This document shows, in pieces, positions 15,407 to 22,474 of a stretch of 32,059 nucleotides of DNA. The notes below the pieces were generated by a model. The model saw only the letters and a list, made by a program, of their open reading frames with translations, had not been told where the DNA came from and made no database searches. The stretch lies in contig NZ_JACBGH010000016.1 in assembly GCF_013391695.1 (NCBI RefSeq), forward strand, positions 1-32,059, in the 5' to 3' direction. The first letter of the stretch is position 1; the number at the start of each line of letters is the position of its first letter. The DNA is from Thiomicrorhabdus cannonii (GTDB taxonomy: Bacteria > Pseudomonadota > Gammaproteobacteria > Thiomicrospirales > Thiomicrospiraceae). The translations under genes and the position numbers were made by a program.

Positions 15407-16516
15407 ATGCAATCTATGCTCTTTATGCCCTCTACACCGCTGAACGTGCTGATCAGCGCCACGGTTGCATTGCAGTTTCCTCAAGCGGAAAAACGGCTTT
15501 GGTTGATTGATCAGAAGCGATGCCAAAACAACCCGTATTATCAGGCGTTATTGGCGTGGAAAGACGCCCCTTTTGTGGAGGTGCAGCTATTCTGCGCAGA
15601 AGCCAAAGGGCTGAAAGAGAAAATGCGCGAGCGGCGCCGCAATTTTGCGGCTTTGCAAGCTGGAGTTGAGGCGGCTCAGCCAGATATTATTGCCGTGGGC
15701 AGTGACCGGCGGGTTGAGTTTCAGTTTGCCATGCATTGTCTTCAGCAGCTTGGGCTAAACCCCAAAGGGATTTATCTGGATGATGGACTCTATTCCTATG
15801 CGGGGAGAGCGTCCAGTCTTTACAAGGATGGCCTCAACAGTCTGTTAAAAAAACTGGCTTACGGCGTGTGGTGGGAAGAACCGAGCACCGTCGGGGCGTC
15901 AAGTTTGATTGAGGAAGTCTGGCTGTTTAAGCCAGATCAGGCGGTTGCTGCCTTGCAGGAAAAAGTGCGGGTTGAACTGCAATCGGAGTGGTTTAAGGAT
16001 GCGCGCTTGGCGGCGTTCAGTTTGACAGTGGCGGAGGTTTTGGAGGTTGATATTCAGCATCTGTCTGAATTGGATCTGCTAGTCATGGTGCCGCATCCGA
16101 ATAATCTGGCGAAAATGCCAGGCAGGGCGGAACAGATTCAGGCTTATGTTAAAGCACAACGGGCCTTAGGAAAACGGATTGGGGTGAAATACCATCCGCG
16201 AACCGCGAGTGAGGATTCTTTGCATTTGCTGGATGCCGGTGCTGAAACCCTCCTGCCGGCGCAGCTAGCGTTTGAGTTTGCCTTGCCGGTCTTGAAGGCT
16301 GGTTGTGCGGTGGTTGCTGATGTGGGGACGGTGCTCTTAACCACAAAGTGGCTGCGTCCTGATTTATTGAGTGTGGCGATCTTGGATGAGCAGGACGGTT
16401 TTCAGCAGCGGTTTGCCTCGCTTTTCAGGGCGATGGGCATTCCGGTTGTGAACGGTTATGACGCGATGGCGGGCTTGTTAGGGCAGAAATGTGAATCGGC
16501 TCAGGAAGCCATGTAG
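15407..16516 (+). CDS. Putative LOS sialyl/polysialyltransferase-like protein (tandem copy B)
   Basis: A 369-residue paralogue of the preceding protein. Shared blocks in order are [15 protein letters not shown] at the N-terminus, SDRRVEFQF (99-107), YLDDGLYSY (123-131), [18 protein letters not shown] (about 148-165) and GVKYHPR in the C-terminal half. ATG 15407 is preferred because GGAAG lies 8 bp before it and it starts just after the upstream stop (15403-15405); a GTG at 15398 is in frame and would overlap. Function as in copy A is inferred by similarity only. The pair suggests duplication and divergence of acceptor or linkage. Confidence 0.6.
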   Translation: MQSMLFMPSTPLNVLISATVALQFPQAEKRLWLIDQKRCQNNPYYQALLAWKDAPFVEVQLFCAEAKGLKEKMRERRRNFAALQAGVEAAQPDIIAVGSDRRVEFQFAMHCLQQLGLNPKGIYLDDGLYSYAGRASSLYKDGLNSLLKKLAYGVWWEEPSTVGASSLIEEVWLFKPDQAVAALQEKVRVELQSEWFKDARLAAFSLTVAEVLEVDIQHLSELDLLVMVPHPNNLAKMPGRAEQIQAYVKAQRALGKRIGVKYHPRTASEDSLHLLDAGAETLLPAQLAFEFALPVLKAGCAVVADVGTVLLTTKWLRPDLLSVAILDEQDGFQQRFASLFRAMGIPVVNGYDAMAGLLGQKCESAQEAM

Positions 16517-16551
16517 TACAATTCCTTCTCAATTGTCTTAGGGTACGAAGT

Positions 16552-17718
16552 ATGAAAATAGCCGTAGCGGGCACGGGATATGTGGGTTTGTCATTGGCGG
16601 TGTTGCTGGCACAGCATCATGAGGTGGTGGCGCTGGATATAGTGCCTGAAAAAATCAACTTGCTGAATGCCGGAAAGTCGCCGATTGCGGATGCGGAAAT
16701 CGAGGATTTTCTGGCGAATAAGCCGCTGAATTTCACAGCGACGCTGGACAAAAACGAAGCCTATGCCAACGCAGATTATGTGGTGATTGCCACTCCGACC
16801 GACTACGATTCTTTGACCAATACGTTTAATACTACGTCGGTTGAGGCGGTTATTCGCGATGTGATGGACATTAATCCGCAAGCGGTGATGGTGATTAAAT
16901 CGACGATTCCTGTGGGTTATACCGACCGTATCAAGCAGGAGATGGGGTGCGATAATCTGATTTTTTCGCCGGAATTTCTACGAGAAGGCAAGGCGCTTTA
17001 CGACAATCTTTATCCGTCGCGCATTATCGTGGGTGAGGATTCTGAGCGGGCACGCATGTTTGCCGAACTGTTGGTTGAAGGTGCGGAAAAGGACGATATT
17101 CCGGTGCTGTTCACCAAAGCCACCGAAGCGGAAGCGGTCAAGTTGTTTTCAAATACCTATCTGGCGATGCGGGTGGCCTATTTCAATGAGTTGGATTCCT
17201 ACTGCGAAACCCATGGCTTGAATTCGCGTCAGGTGATTGAGGGTGTGGGGTTGGATCCGCGAATTGGCAGCCATTACAACAACCCGTCATTTGGTTACGG
17301 TGGTTATTGCTTGCCTAAAGACACCAAACAGTTGTTGGCCAATTACAAAGAGGTACCGAATAACCTGATTCGTGCGATTGTGGAGGCCAATACCACGCGC
17401 AAGGATTTTATTGCCGACTCTATTTTGAGACGTAATCCCAAGGTGGTGGGGATTTACCGTCTGGTGATGAAACAGGGGTCGGATAATTTCCGTGCCTCGG
17501 CGATTCAGGGCGTGATGAAACGCATCAAGGCTAAGGGTGTGGAAGTGGTGGTGTATGAACCGGTGCTGGAAGGTGGTGAGTTCTTCCATTCCAAAGTCAT
17601 TCGGAATTTGGAGACTTTTAAGGCGATGAGCGATGTGATTGTGGCCAACCGCATTACCGATGAACTGTCCGATGTGACGGATAAGATTTATACACGCGAT
17701 TTGTTTGGAAAAGATTAA
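16552..17718 (+). CDS. ugd: UDP-glucose 6-dehydrogenase
   Basis: A 388-residue cytoplasmic enzyme that oxidises UDP-glucose to UDP-glucuronate with two NAD+. Its length equals the short enterobacterial Ugd type. The NAD-binding GTGYVG is at 7-12, with IATPTDYD at 79-86, SPEFLREG at 139-146, K197 in [12 protein letters not shown] and the catalytic C253 in [11 protein letters not shown]. It follows a 35-bp gap, the largest in this part of the cluster, so a promoter could lie there. It overlaps the next gene by one base (TAATG), pairing dehydrogenase and epimerase for UDP-galacturonate supply. Confidence 0.95.
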   Translation: MKIAVAGTGYVGLSLAVLLAQHHEVVALDIVPEKINLLNAGKSPIADAEIEDFLANKPLNFTATLDKNEAYANADYVVIATPTDYDSLTNTFNTTSVEAVIRDVMDINPQAVMVIKSTIPVGYTDRIKQEMGCDNLIFSPEFLREGKALYDNLYPSRIIVGEDSERARMFAELLVEGAEKDDIPVLFTKATEAEAVKLFSNTYLAMRVAYFNELDSYCETHGLNSRQVIEGVGLDPRIGSHYNNPSFGYGGYCLPKDTKQLLANYKEVPNNLIRAIVEANTTRKDFIADSILRRNPKVVGIYRLVMKQGSDNFRASAIQGVMKRIKAKGVEVVVYEPVLEGGEFFHSKVIRNLETFKAMSDVIVANRITDELSDVTDKIYTRDLFGKD

Positions 17719-18725
17719 TGAAAATTTTAGTGACCGGTAGTGCCGGCTTTATTGGATTCTATACGGTTCAGGCGCTGCTCAAGCAAGGGCATGAGGTCGT
17801 TGGTATTGATAACCTCAATGATTATTACGATGTCAGCTTGAAACAAGGGCGCTTGGCGTTTTTAAAAGGTTTTTGTCAGCAACAGCAGTGTGCGGCGCGT
17901 TACCGTTTTATTGAAATGGATATTGCCGATCGCACTGTGATGGCCGAATTGTTCGCCAATCATGTTTTTGACCGCGTGATTCATCTGGCGGCGCAGGCCG
18001 GGGTGCGCTATTCGTTGCAGAATCCGCATGCCTATGTGGACTCTAACTTGGTGGGTTTTGTGAATGTATTGGAAGGGTGTCGCCAACAACAAACGGCGCA
18101 CCTTGTGTATGCCTCTTCCAGTTCGGTTTACGGCATGAATACCAAGATTCCGTTCTCCACCGATGACCGGGTGGATTATCCGATTTCACTCTATGCGGCG
18201 ACCAAGAAGTCTAATGAATTGATGGCGCATGCCTATAGTCATCTGTATGGCATTCCCACAACCGGGTTGCGTTTCTTTACCGTGTACGGCCCTTGGGGGC
18301 GTCCGGATATGGCGTATTTCTCATTTACGCAGAAAATATTGGCTGGGCAGCCGATTGATGTCTTCAACCACGGGCAGATGGAACGCGATTTCACCTACAT
18401 TGACGACATCGTCGAGGGCGTGGTACGTGTGATGGATAGGATTCCGAAACCCCAGGCGAGCGAGTTCACGACTGCCGAAGCGCCCTACAAAATCTACAAT
18501 ATCGGCAATAATCAGCCGATTACGCTGGAGCGTTTTATTAACGCCATTGAGCAGGCAACGGGTAAGCAAGCGGTTCGCAATAACTTGCCGATGCAGGCGG
18601 GCGATGTACCGCGCACCTATGCTGATGTATCGGACTTGATGGCGGATGTGGATTTCAAGCCGGCAACGGAAATAGAAACAGGTATTGAGCGCTTTATCGA
18701 TTGGTATTTGAATTATGCAAAATAA
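17718..18725 (+). CDS. UDP-glucuronate 4-epimerase (extended SDR)
   Basis: A 335-residue NAD-dependent epimerase. GSAGFIG is at 7-13, DNLNDYYDVSLK follows the first strand, HLAAQAGVRYSLQNP is typical of UDP-glucuronate epimerases, YASSSSVYG carries the Ser, and catalytic Y159-A-A-T-K163 follows. Together with the adjacent ugd it would make UDP-galacturonic acid for the LOS core. Other SDR sugar epimerases share much of this pattern, so the substrate is supported mainly by the characteristic NDYYD..LK and AGVRYS segments and the neighbour. The 3' end overlaps the next gene by 11 bp. Confidence 0.87.
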   Translation: MKILVTGSAGFIGFYTVQALLKQGHEVVGIDNLNDYYDVSLKQGRLAFLKGFCQQQQCAARYRFIEMDIADRTVMAELFANHVFDRVIHLAAQAGVRYSLQNPHAYVDSNLVGFVNVLEGCRQQQTAHLVYASSSSVYGMNTKIPFSTDDRVDYPISLYAATKKSNELMAHAYSHLYGIPTTGLRFFTVYGPWGRPDMAYFSFTQKILAGQPIDVFNHGQMERDFTYIDDIVEGVVRVMDRIPKPQASEFTTAEAPYKIYNIGNNQPITLERFINAIEQATGKQAVRNNLPMQAGDVPRTYADVSDLMADVDFKPATEIETGIERFIDWYLNYAK

Positions 18726-19614
18726 GGGCATTAAACCTGTTCTTTTCATTATTACCCCCTCTTATAATCGTCCAGAATTACTGGACAGAGCGATTAATTC
18801 TGTTATCAAGCAACACTATCCAAATTGGCGGCTGTATATAGTCGATGACGGCTCGCAACCTGAAACATTGTTGCGTCTTTATGATATAGAGAGATTAGAT
18901 CAAAGAATAAAGGTCTATTTCTTGCCCAAGAATCAAGGGGTAAATTTTGTTAGAAATTTTGCCTTAAATCGAATTATGGAAACCGGCCAAAACGGCTATA
19001 TCATTTTTTTGGATGATGATGACCAATTGGCGGAAGAGAGCCTTTTGGCAATTACAAGTGTCATTAAGACTCACCCTAAAATTGATTGGTTTGTCGGGAA
19101 TTGTGTTGACCTTTCTGGTAAGTTAATCACCAAAATCAAGGTGTATGGAGAAGGAAATTATATTAACGATTATTTATTTTCCTCTAGATTGAGAAGAGAT
19201 GCGATGCATGTCATTTCCACTGGAGCGATTGGTAAACATCGATTCTCTCAAGAATTCAGAAATTCAGAAGAGTGGATATGGTTTTTAAATATTGCTAAAG
19301 AGACTGATTTTTATTCGATCAATCAAAATTGGAAGCAAGTTGATTACCAAGAGACTGGTTTGTCTGCCAAAAAAGTAAATGATGATAAAAAACTTAGGGT
19401 GCTACAAATCAAGGAACAATTGAGTCAAGATTTAAAGCCTGTTTATCTGGCTGAACAAAGAATGTTGCTTGCGCGTGAATACTTTAAGAAGCAAGCGATT
19501 AAACTTGGTATGAGAAAGTTAATCCAGGCTTTTCCATTAATGTGGTATGTTCCTAAATGGCACCAAATTTTATTATTAGGAATTTTTAAGTGGGCTTTAG
19601 TATGGAAAAAGTAA
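18715..19614 (+). CDS. Glycosyltransferase family 2
   Basis: A 299-residue GT2 enzyme. It has ITPSYNRPELLDRAINS (13-29), nucleotide-binding VDDGS (43-47) and the metal site LDDDD (99-103), then a C-terminal hydrophobic end. From here to about 22.3 kb the sequence is clearly more AT-rich and Lys/Asn/Ile-rich than the flanking genes, consistent with an exchanged outer-core cassette. The donor and acceptor are unknown. It overlaps the epimerase upstream by 11 bp and the next gene by 13 bp. Confidence 0.85.
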   Translation: MQNKGIKPVLFIITPSYNRPELLDRAINSVIKQHYPNWRLYIVDDGSQPETLLRLYDIERLDQRIKVYFLPKNQGVNFVRNFALNRIMETGQNGYIIFLDDDDQLAEESLLAITSVIKTHPKIDWFVGNCVDLSGKLITKIKVYGEGNYINDYLFSSRLRRDAMHVISTGAIGKHRFSQEFRNSEEWIWFLNIAKETDFYSINQNWKQVDYQETGLSAKKVNDDKKLRVLQIKEQLSQDLKPVYLAEQRMLLAREYFKKQAIKLGMRKLIQAFPLMWYVPKWHQILLLGIFKWALVWKK

Positions 19615-20348
19615 ACGTAATCTGCTTGAAATGGGGGGGGAAATACCCTGCCGATGATGTAAATAAGCTTTTTTCCATGGTCAAAGCTAACTTGAGCATC
19701 CCGTTTGATTTTTATTGCATTACCGAAAACAGTGACGGACTTTTGGAGGGGATCAATACTTTGCCACTGTATGATGAATCACTAACCGGCTGGTGGCATA
19801 AGTTGTCTATTTATCGTCAAGATTTTTATGGCCTTCATGGTACTGCACTGTTTTTAGATTTGGATGTCGTCATCACGGATAAGTTGAATGCGTTATTTGA
19901 ATATAAGCCAGGTCTTACCTGTTCCATTGCGGATAAAGGCGGCAGTAAATGGAATGTAATTAATAGTTCAGTAGTCCGTTTTGAGATCGGGGTATTGGAC
20001 TATGTATGGCAAGGTTTTCAATACAATCATGATTGGATTTTAGAGAATATGCATGGCGATCAAGATTGGTTGGGCTTGGTTGTTCCATCTGTAGAACTTT
20101 ATCCCACTGACTGGGTGGTTTCATTTAAAAAAGATTGTCATGCAAAAGGGTGGCCGCTTTTGGGCCATACAGGGGAATGGTTAATGAAAAGAGGTTACCT
20201 AGCACCAAGAGGAGAGGCGTTATTGCCCAAAAATGCGAAAGTCGTTATTTTTCATGGTAAGCCAGATCCTATTGATGTTGCTTATGGTTCCTATAAACAA
20301 TGGAAAAAAGCTACATGGATACAAAAGTTTTGGAATCAACAAAGCTAA
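19602..20348 (+). CDS. Putative glycosyltransferase with DxD motif and poly-G tract
   Basis: A 248-residue protein with ALFLDLDVVI (82-91), where D86-x-D88 resembles the metal-binding DxD of GT8-like transferases. SxxxGWWHKLSIY (about 60-71) precedes it, as in similar LOS-locus proteins. ATG 19602 is chosen because AAGTGGG lies upstream; the in-frame GTG at 19590 would lengthen the overlap. Codons 11-13 are TGG GGG GGG, a run of eight Gs, in which slippage would frameshift the protein near its start. The family assignment is tentative; the tract is directly seen. Confidence 0.65.
   Translation: MEKVNVICLKWGGKYPADDVNKLFSMVKANLSIPFDFYCITENSDGLLEGINTLPLYDESLTGWWHKLSIYRQDFYGLHGTALFLDLDVVITDKLNALFEYKPGLTCSIADKGGSKWNVINSSVVRFEIGVLDYVWQGFQYNHDWILENMHGDQDWLGLVVPSVELYPTDWVVSFKKDCHAKGWPLLGHTGEWLMKRGYLAPRGEALLPKNAKVVIFHGKPDPIDVAYGSYKQWKKATWIQKFWNQQS
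19633..19640 (+). repeat. Homopolymer tract of eight G (candidate phase-variation tract)
   Basis: Eight consecutive Gs span codons 11-13 of the DxD transferase in an otherwise AT-rich gene. As sequenced the frame is open (ON). Gain or loss of one G would put the ORF out of frame. Poly-G tracts control LOS transferases in Neisseria and Campylobacter, usually at similar or longer lengths. Confidence 0.6.
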
Positions 20349-21637
20349 ATAAATTCGACCTCCTGAGAATATTCATAATCGGGATGGCAGGTTGGTCTTT
20401 AATTTTAACTAAGCTGATGCCTCTTGAAACAACTTTATTGGTGTTAGCCATTCTTGCTATTGTTGTATTCAAGCGCCCGATCAAAGAAGCCTTCCCAGTT
20501 CCCAACACCTTGTTTATTGTGGTTGTTGTTATTTTTGTTAGTTTGGGAATTTTGCCAGTTGTGTTTTATTGGCCACTAGGTGAGTCTTCATTTAATTTAA
20601 TCGACCACAAATTGTCCGCACTAGTCGCTTTGGCGTTTATCTGGATTGTATTTTGGCAATTGAAGCCCACTGAAGATGTTATTTGGTGGAGTATGATGTT
20701 GATTACACTCTCTGTTGCGGTTGTAATTGGTTATGAACTTTACGTGTTAGGTACTCCAGAAGCTATATTTACCCATCGATTTGGCAGTCTAGCAACGCCA
20801 TATGTCATACGTTTTGGCATCTACAGTAATCTTCTTACTGTGATTTTATTGGGTGGCTTTATCTGGGCTGCCAGTAAAGGGCCCTGGGTTATATTCTGGT
20901 TGCTGATGGCCGCACTTCTATCATTTGTTGGCTCTCTAGTATCCGATACCAGAACAGCTTGGGCGGGCTTGCCAGAGGCATTGATTGCATGGAGTTTGTT
21001 TTACTGGCTTTACATTAAACGTAACGGCGTTGTAAATGTAAGACGCGTTTTGAATTTTTGGTTTTTATTTGTGATCAGTTTTTCGGCTATTTTGTTTTAT
21101 TTTGGCGATCGTGTAGAACAACGTTGGAATGCAATGACGGGTGACTTGTATAACTATGCAGAAGGGACAGGCAGTGCGGGCAGCGTTGGAACCCGTCTGG
21201 TTTTGTTTCAAGCTGGCATACAAGGTTTTTTAGAAAAGCCCTGGACGGGTGTTGGAGAAGATAATTCTATCTCAGAGCAGTTGAGGTTAACTGCTCCTAT
21301 TATGAATGAAATATATGGACAAAACAAAGGAGTTGCCTTTGGTCATTTACACAATCAATTTATAGATGACGCCTTCACAAGAGGAATTATTGGTCTCGCT
21401 TCACTGTTAATCACCATAGTGTATCTTATCTGGTTTTTTGGGTGTAAAGTAAAACTGTCAAAACAAAATGGTAGCTTCTCTCCATGGCCATTGGCCGGTT
21501 TGTTATTCGTGATCAGTTCGTCCATTTCGATGTTAGCTGAGGCATGGATTCATTTGAGTACCGGGGTTATTTTTTATATTTTTTTCATTTCTTTGTTTGT
21601 TTTTCTTTCAAAGGATGAGGCAAGATTCACTGTTTAG
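20315..21637 (+). CDS. O-antigen ligase/polymerase family membrane protein (WaaL/Wzy-like)
   Basis: A 440-residue polytopic membrane protein with roughly 11-12 hydrophobic helices. A long periplasmic-type loop contains SDTRTAW, and GxxxKPWTGVGEDN is followed by HLHNQFIDDAFTRGIIGL, the pattern of the Wzy_C/O-antigen ligase family. It probably joins polysaccharide or sugar to the lipid A core at the periplasmic face. The start is uncertain: ATG 20315 has GGA 10 bp upstream; ATG 20300 and a later ATG near 20384 are alternatives. It overlaps the preceding gene by 34 bp. Ligase and polymerase cannot be separated by sequence alone. Confidence 0.82.
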   Translation: MDTKVLESTKLNKFDLLRIFIIGMAGWSLILTKLMPLETTLLVLAILAIVVFKRPIKEAFPVPNTLFIVVVVIFVSLGILPVVFYWPLGESSFNLIDHKLSALVALAFIWIVFWQLKPTEDVIWWSMMLITLSVAVVIGYELYVLGTPEAIFTHRFGSLATPYVIRFGIYSNLLTVILLGGFIWAASKGPWVIFWLLMAALLSFVGSLVSDTRTAWAGLPEALIAWSLFYWLYIKRNGVVNVRRVLNFWFLFVISFSAILFYFGDRVEQRWNAMTGDLYNYAEGTGSAGSVGTRLVLFQAGIQGFLEKPWTGVGEDNSISEQLRLTAPIMNEIYGQNKGVAFGHLHNQFIDDAFTRGIIGLASLLITIVYLIWFFGCKVKLSKQNGSFSPWPLAGLLFVISSSISMLAEAWIHLSTGVIFYIFFISLFVFLSKDEARFTV

Positions 21638-21660
21638 TAGTTTGTTTGGGCGTTTTTTTG

Positions 21661-22284
21661 ATGCAAATAATAAAAAAGATTTTTTGTAAGACAGATCATA
21701 GTTTAGAACGAGATCGCAAGAAAACTAGGGACCGCCACATACGATTCAAAGGAGGGAAGCCGACGGAGGTTAAGATTGGCGATCACTCATACATTAATGG
21801 GTTAACCATATACAGTTGGGGAAACCATTCAAAGGTCGTAATTGGTAAATATTGTTCGATTGCCGATGAGGTAACGATAATAGCCGGTGGAGAACATCGT
21901 AAAGAAAGGGTATCAACCTTTCCATTTGCAGATAGGTGGTGTTTGAACTCGCTGTCGCAATCTGAGACGCTAGCAAAGGGTGATGTTTTAATTGGACATG
22001 ATGTTTGGATTGGGCATGGAGCGACCCTGTTATCAGGTATTACAATTGGTCACGGTGCCATTATTGGAGCAAAAGCAGTGGTTGCCAAAGATGTAGCGCC
22101 GTATGCGATTGTTGTTGGTAATCCGGCTAAGGTCATCAATTTCCGTTTTTCTGAGGAAATCATTGCTGCCATGTTAGAGATTAATTGGTGGGATTGGTCA
22201 GAGGAAAACATCGAAGCATCGCAGTCTTTTTTCGAGAATCCTCAATATTTCATAAAGGCATTTTGGCAAGGTAGATTTAATTAA
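21661..22284 (+). CDS. Hexapeptide-repeat acetyltransferase (CatB/XAT-like)
   Basis: A 207-residue left-handed beta-helix acyltransferase. The GGEHRKERVSTFPF segment (76-89) carries the catalytic-type H79 of xenobiotic/CatB acetyltransferases. IGHDVWIGHGATLLSG and ITIGHGAIIGAKAVV (111-141) are hexapeptide rungs, and YAIVVGNPAKVI closes the helix. At the end of an LOS cluster it most likely O-acetylates a sugar. ATG 21661 is preferred over a TTG at 21646; its ribosome site is weak, and a T7 run (21653-21659) lies directly before the start. It is the last gene of the AT-rich block. Confidence 0.85.
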   Translation: MQIIKKIFCKTDHSLERDRKKTRDRHIRFKGGKPTEVKIGDHSYINGLTIYSWGNHSKVVIGKYCSIADEVTIIAGGEHRKERVSTFPFADRWCLNSLSQSETLAKGDVLIGHDVWIGHGATLLSGITIGHGAIIGAKAVVAKDVAPYAIVVGNPAKVINFRFSEEIIAAMLEINWWDWSEENIEASQSFFENPQYFIKAFWQGRFN

Positions 22285-22290
22285 GATTTC

Positions 22291-22311
22291 AGATATGGAA
22301 TTTTCATATCT
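22291..22311 (+). terminator. Hairpin terminator ending the LOS cluster
   Basis: AGATATG (22291-22297) pairs with CATATCT (22305-22311), followed by TATTTTGTT, 7 bp after the acetyltransferase stop. The stem is AT-rich and of modest strength. The rest of the gap to 22474 shows no convincing promoter or ORF. Confidence 0.5.
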
Positions 22312-22474
22312 TATTTTGTTGTCTATTCAGCTTTTATGATGGCTTGGGGGAATTTGACCAGTCCAATCCATGATTATGTTTTGTATTTTATACTGAGTTC
22401 AAGAAGGCACTATCCAATATTCAAGCATTTTATGCTGCAATTTTTAACTCTGTACTTTTTGCTTCGTCTAGGGT

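Noticed and set aside
17994-18003. CAGGCCGGGG in the UDP-glucuronate epimerase as another motif copy
   Set aside because: It encodes the family-conserved AQAGVRYS and lacks the AA start and A-rich flank.
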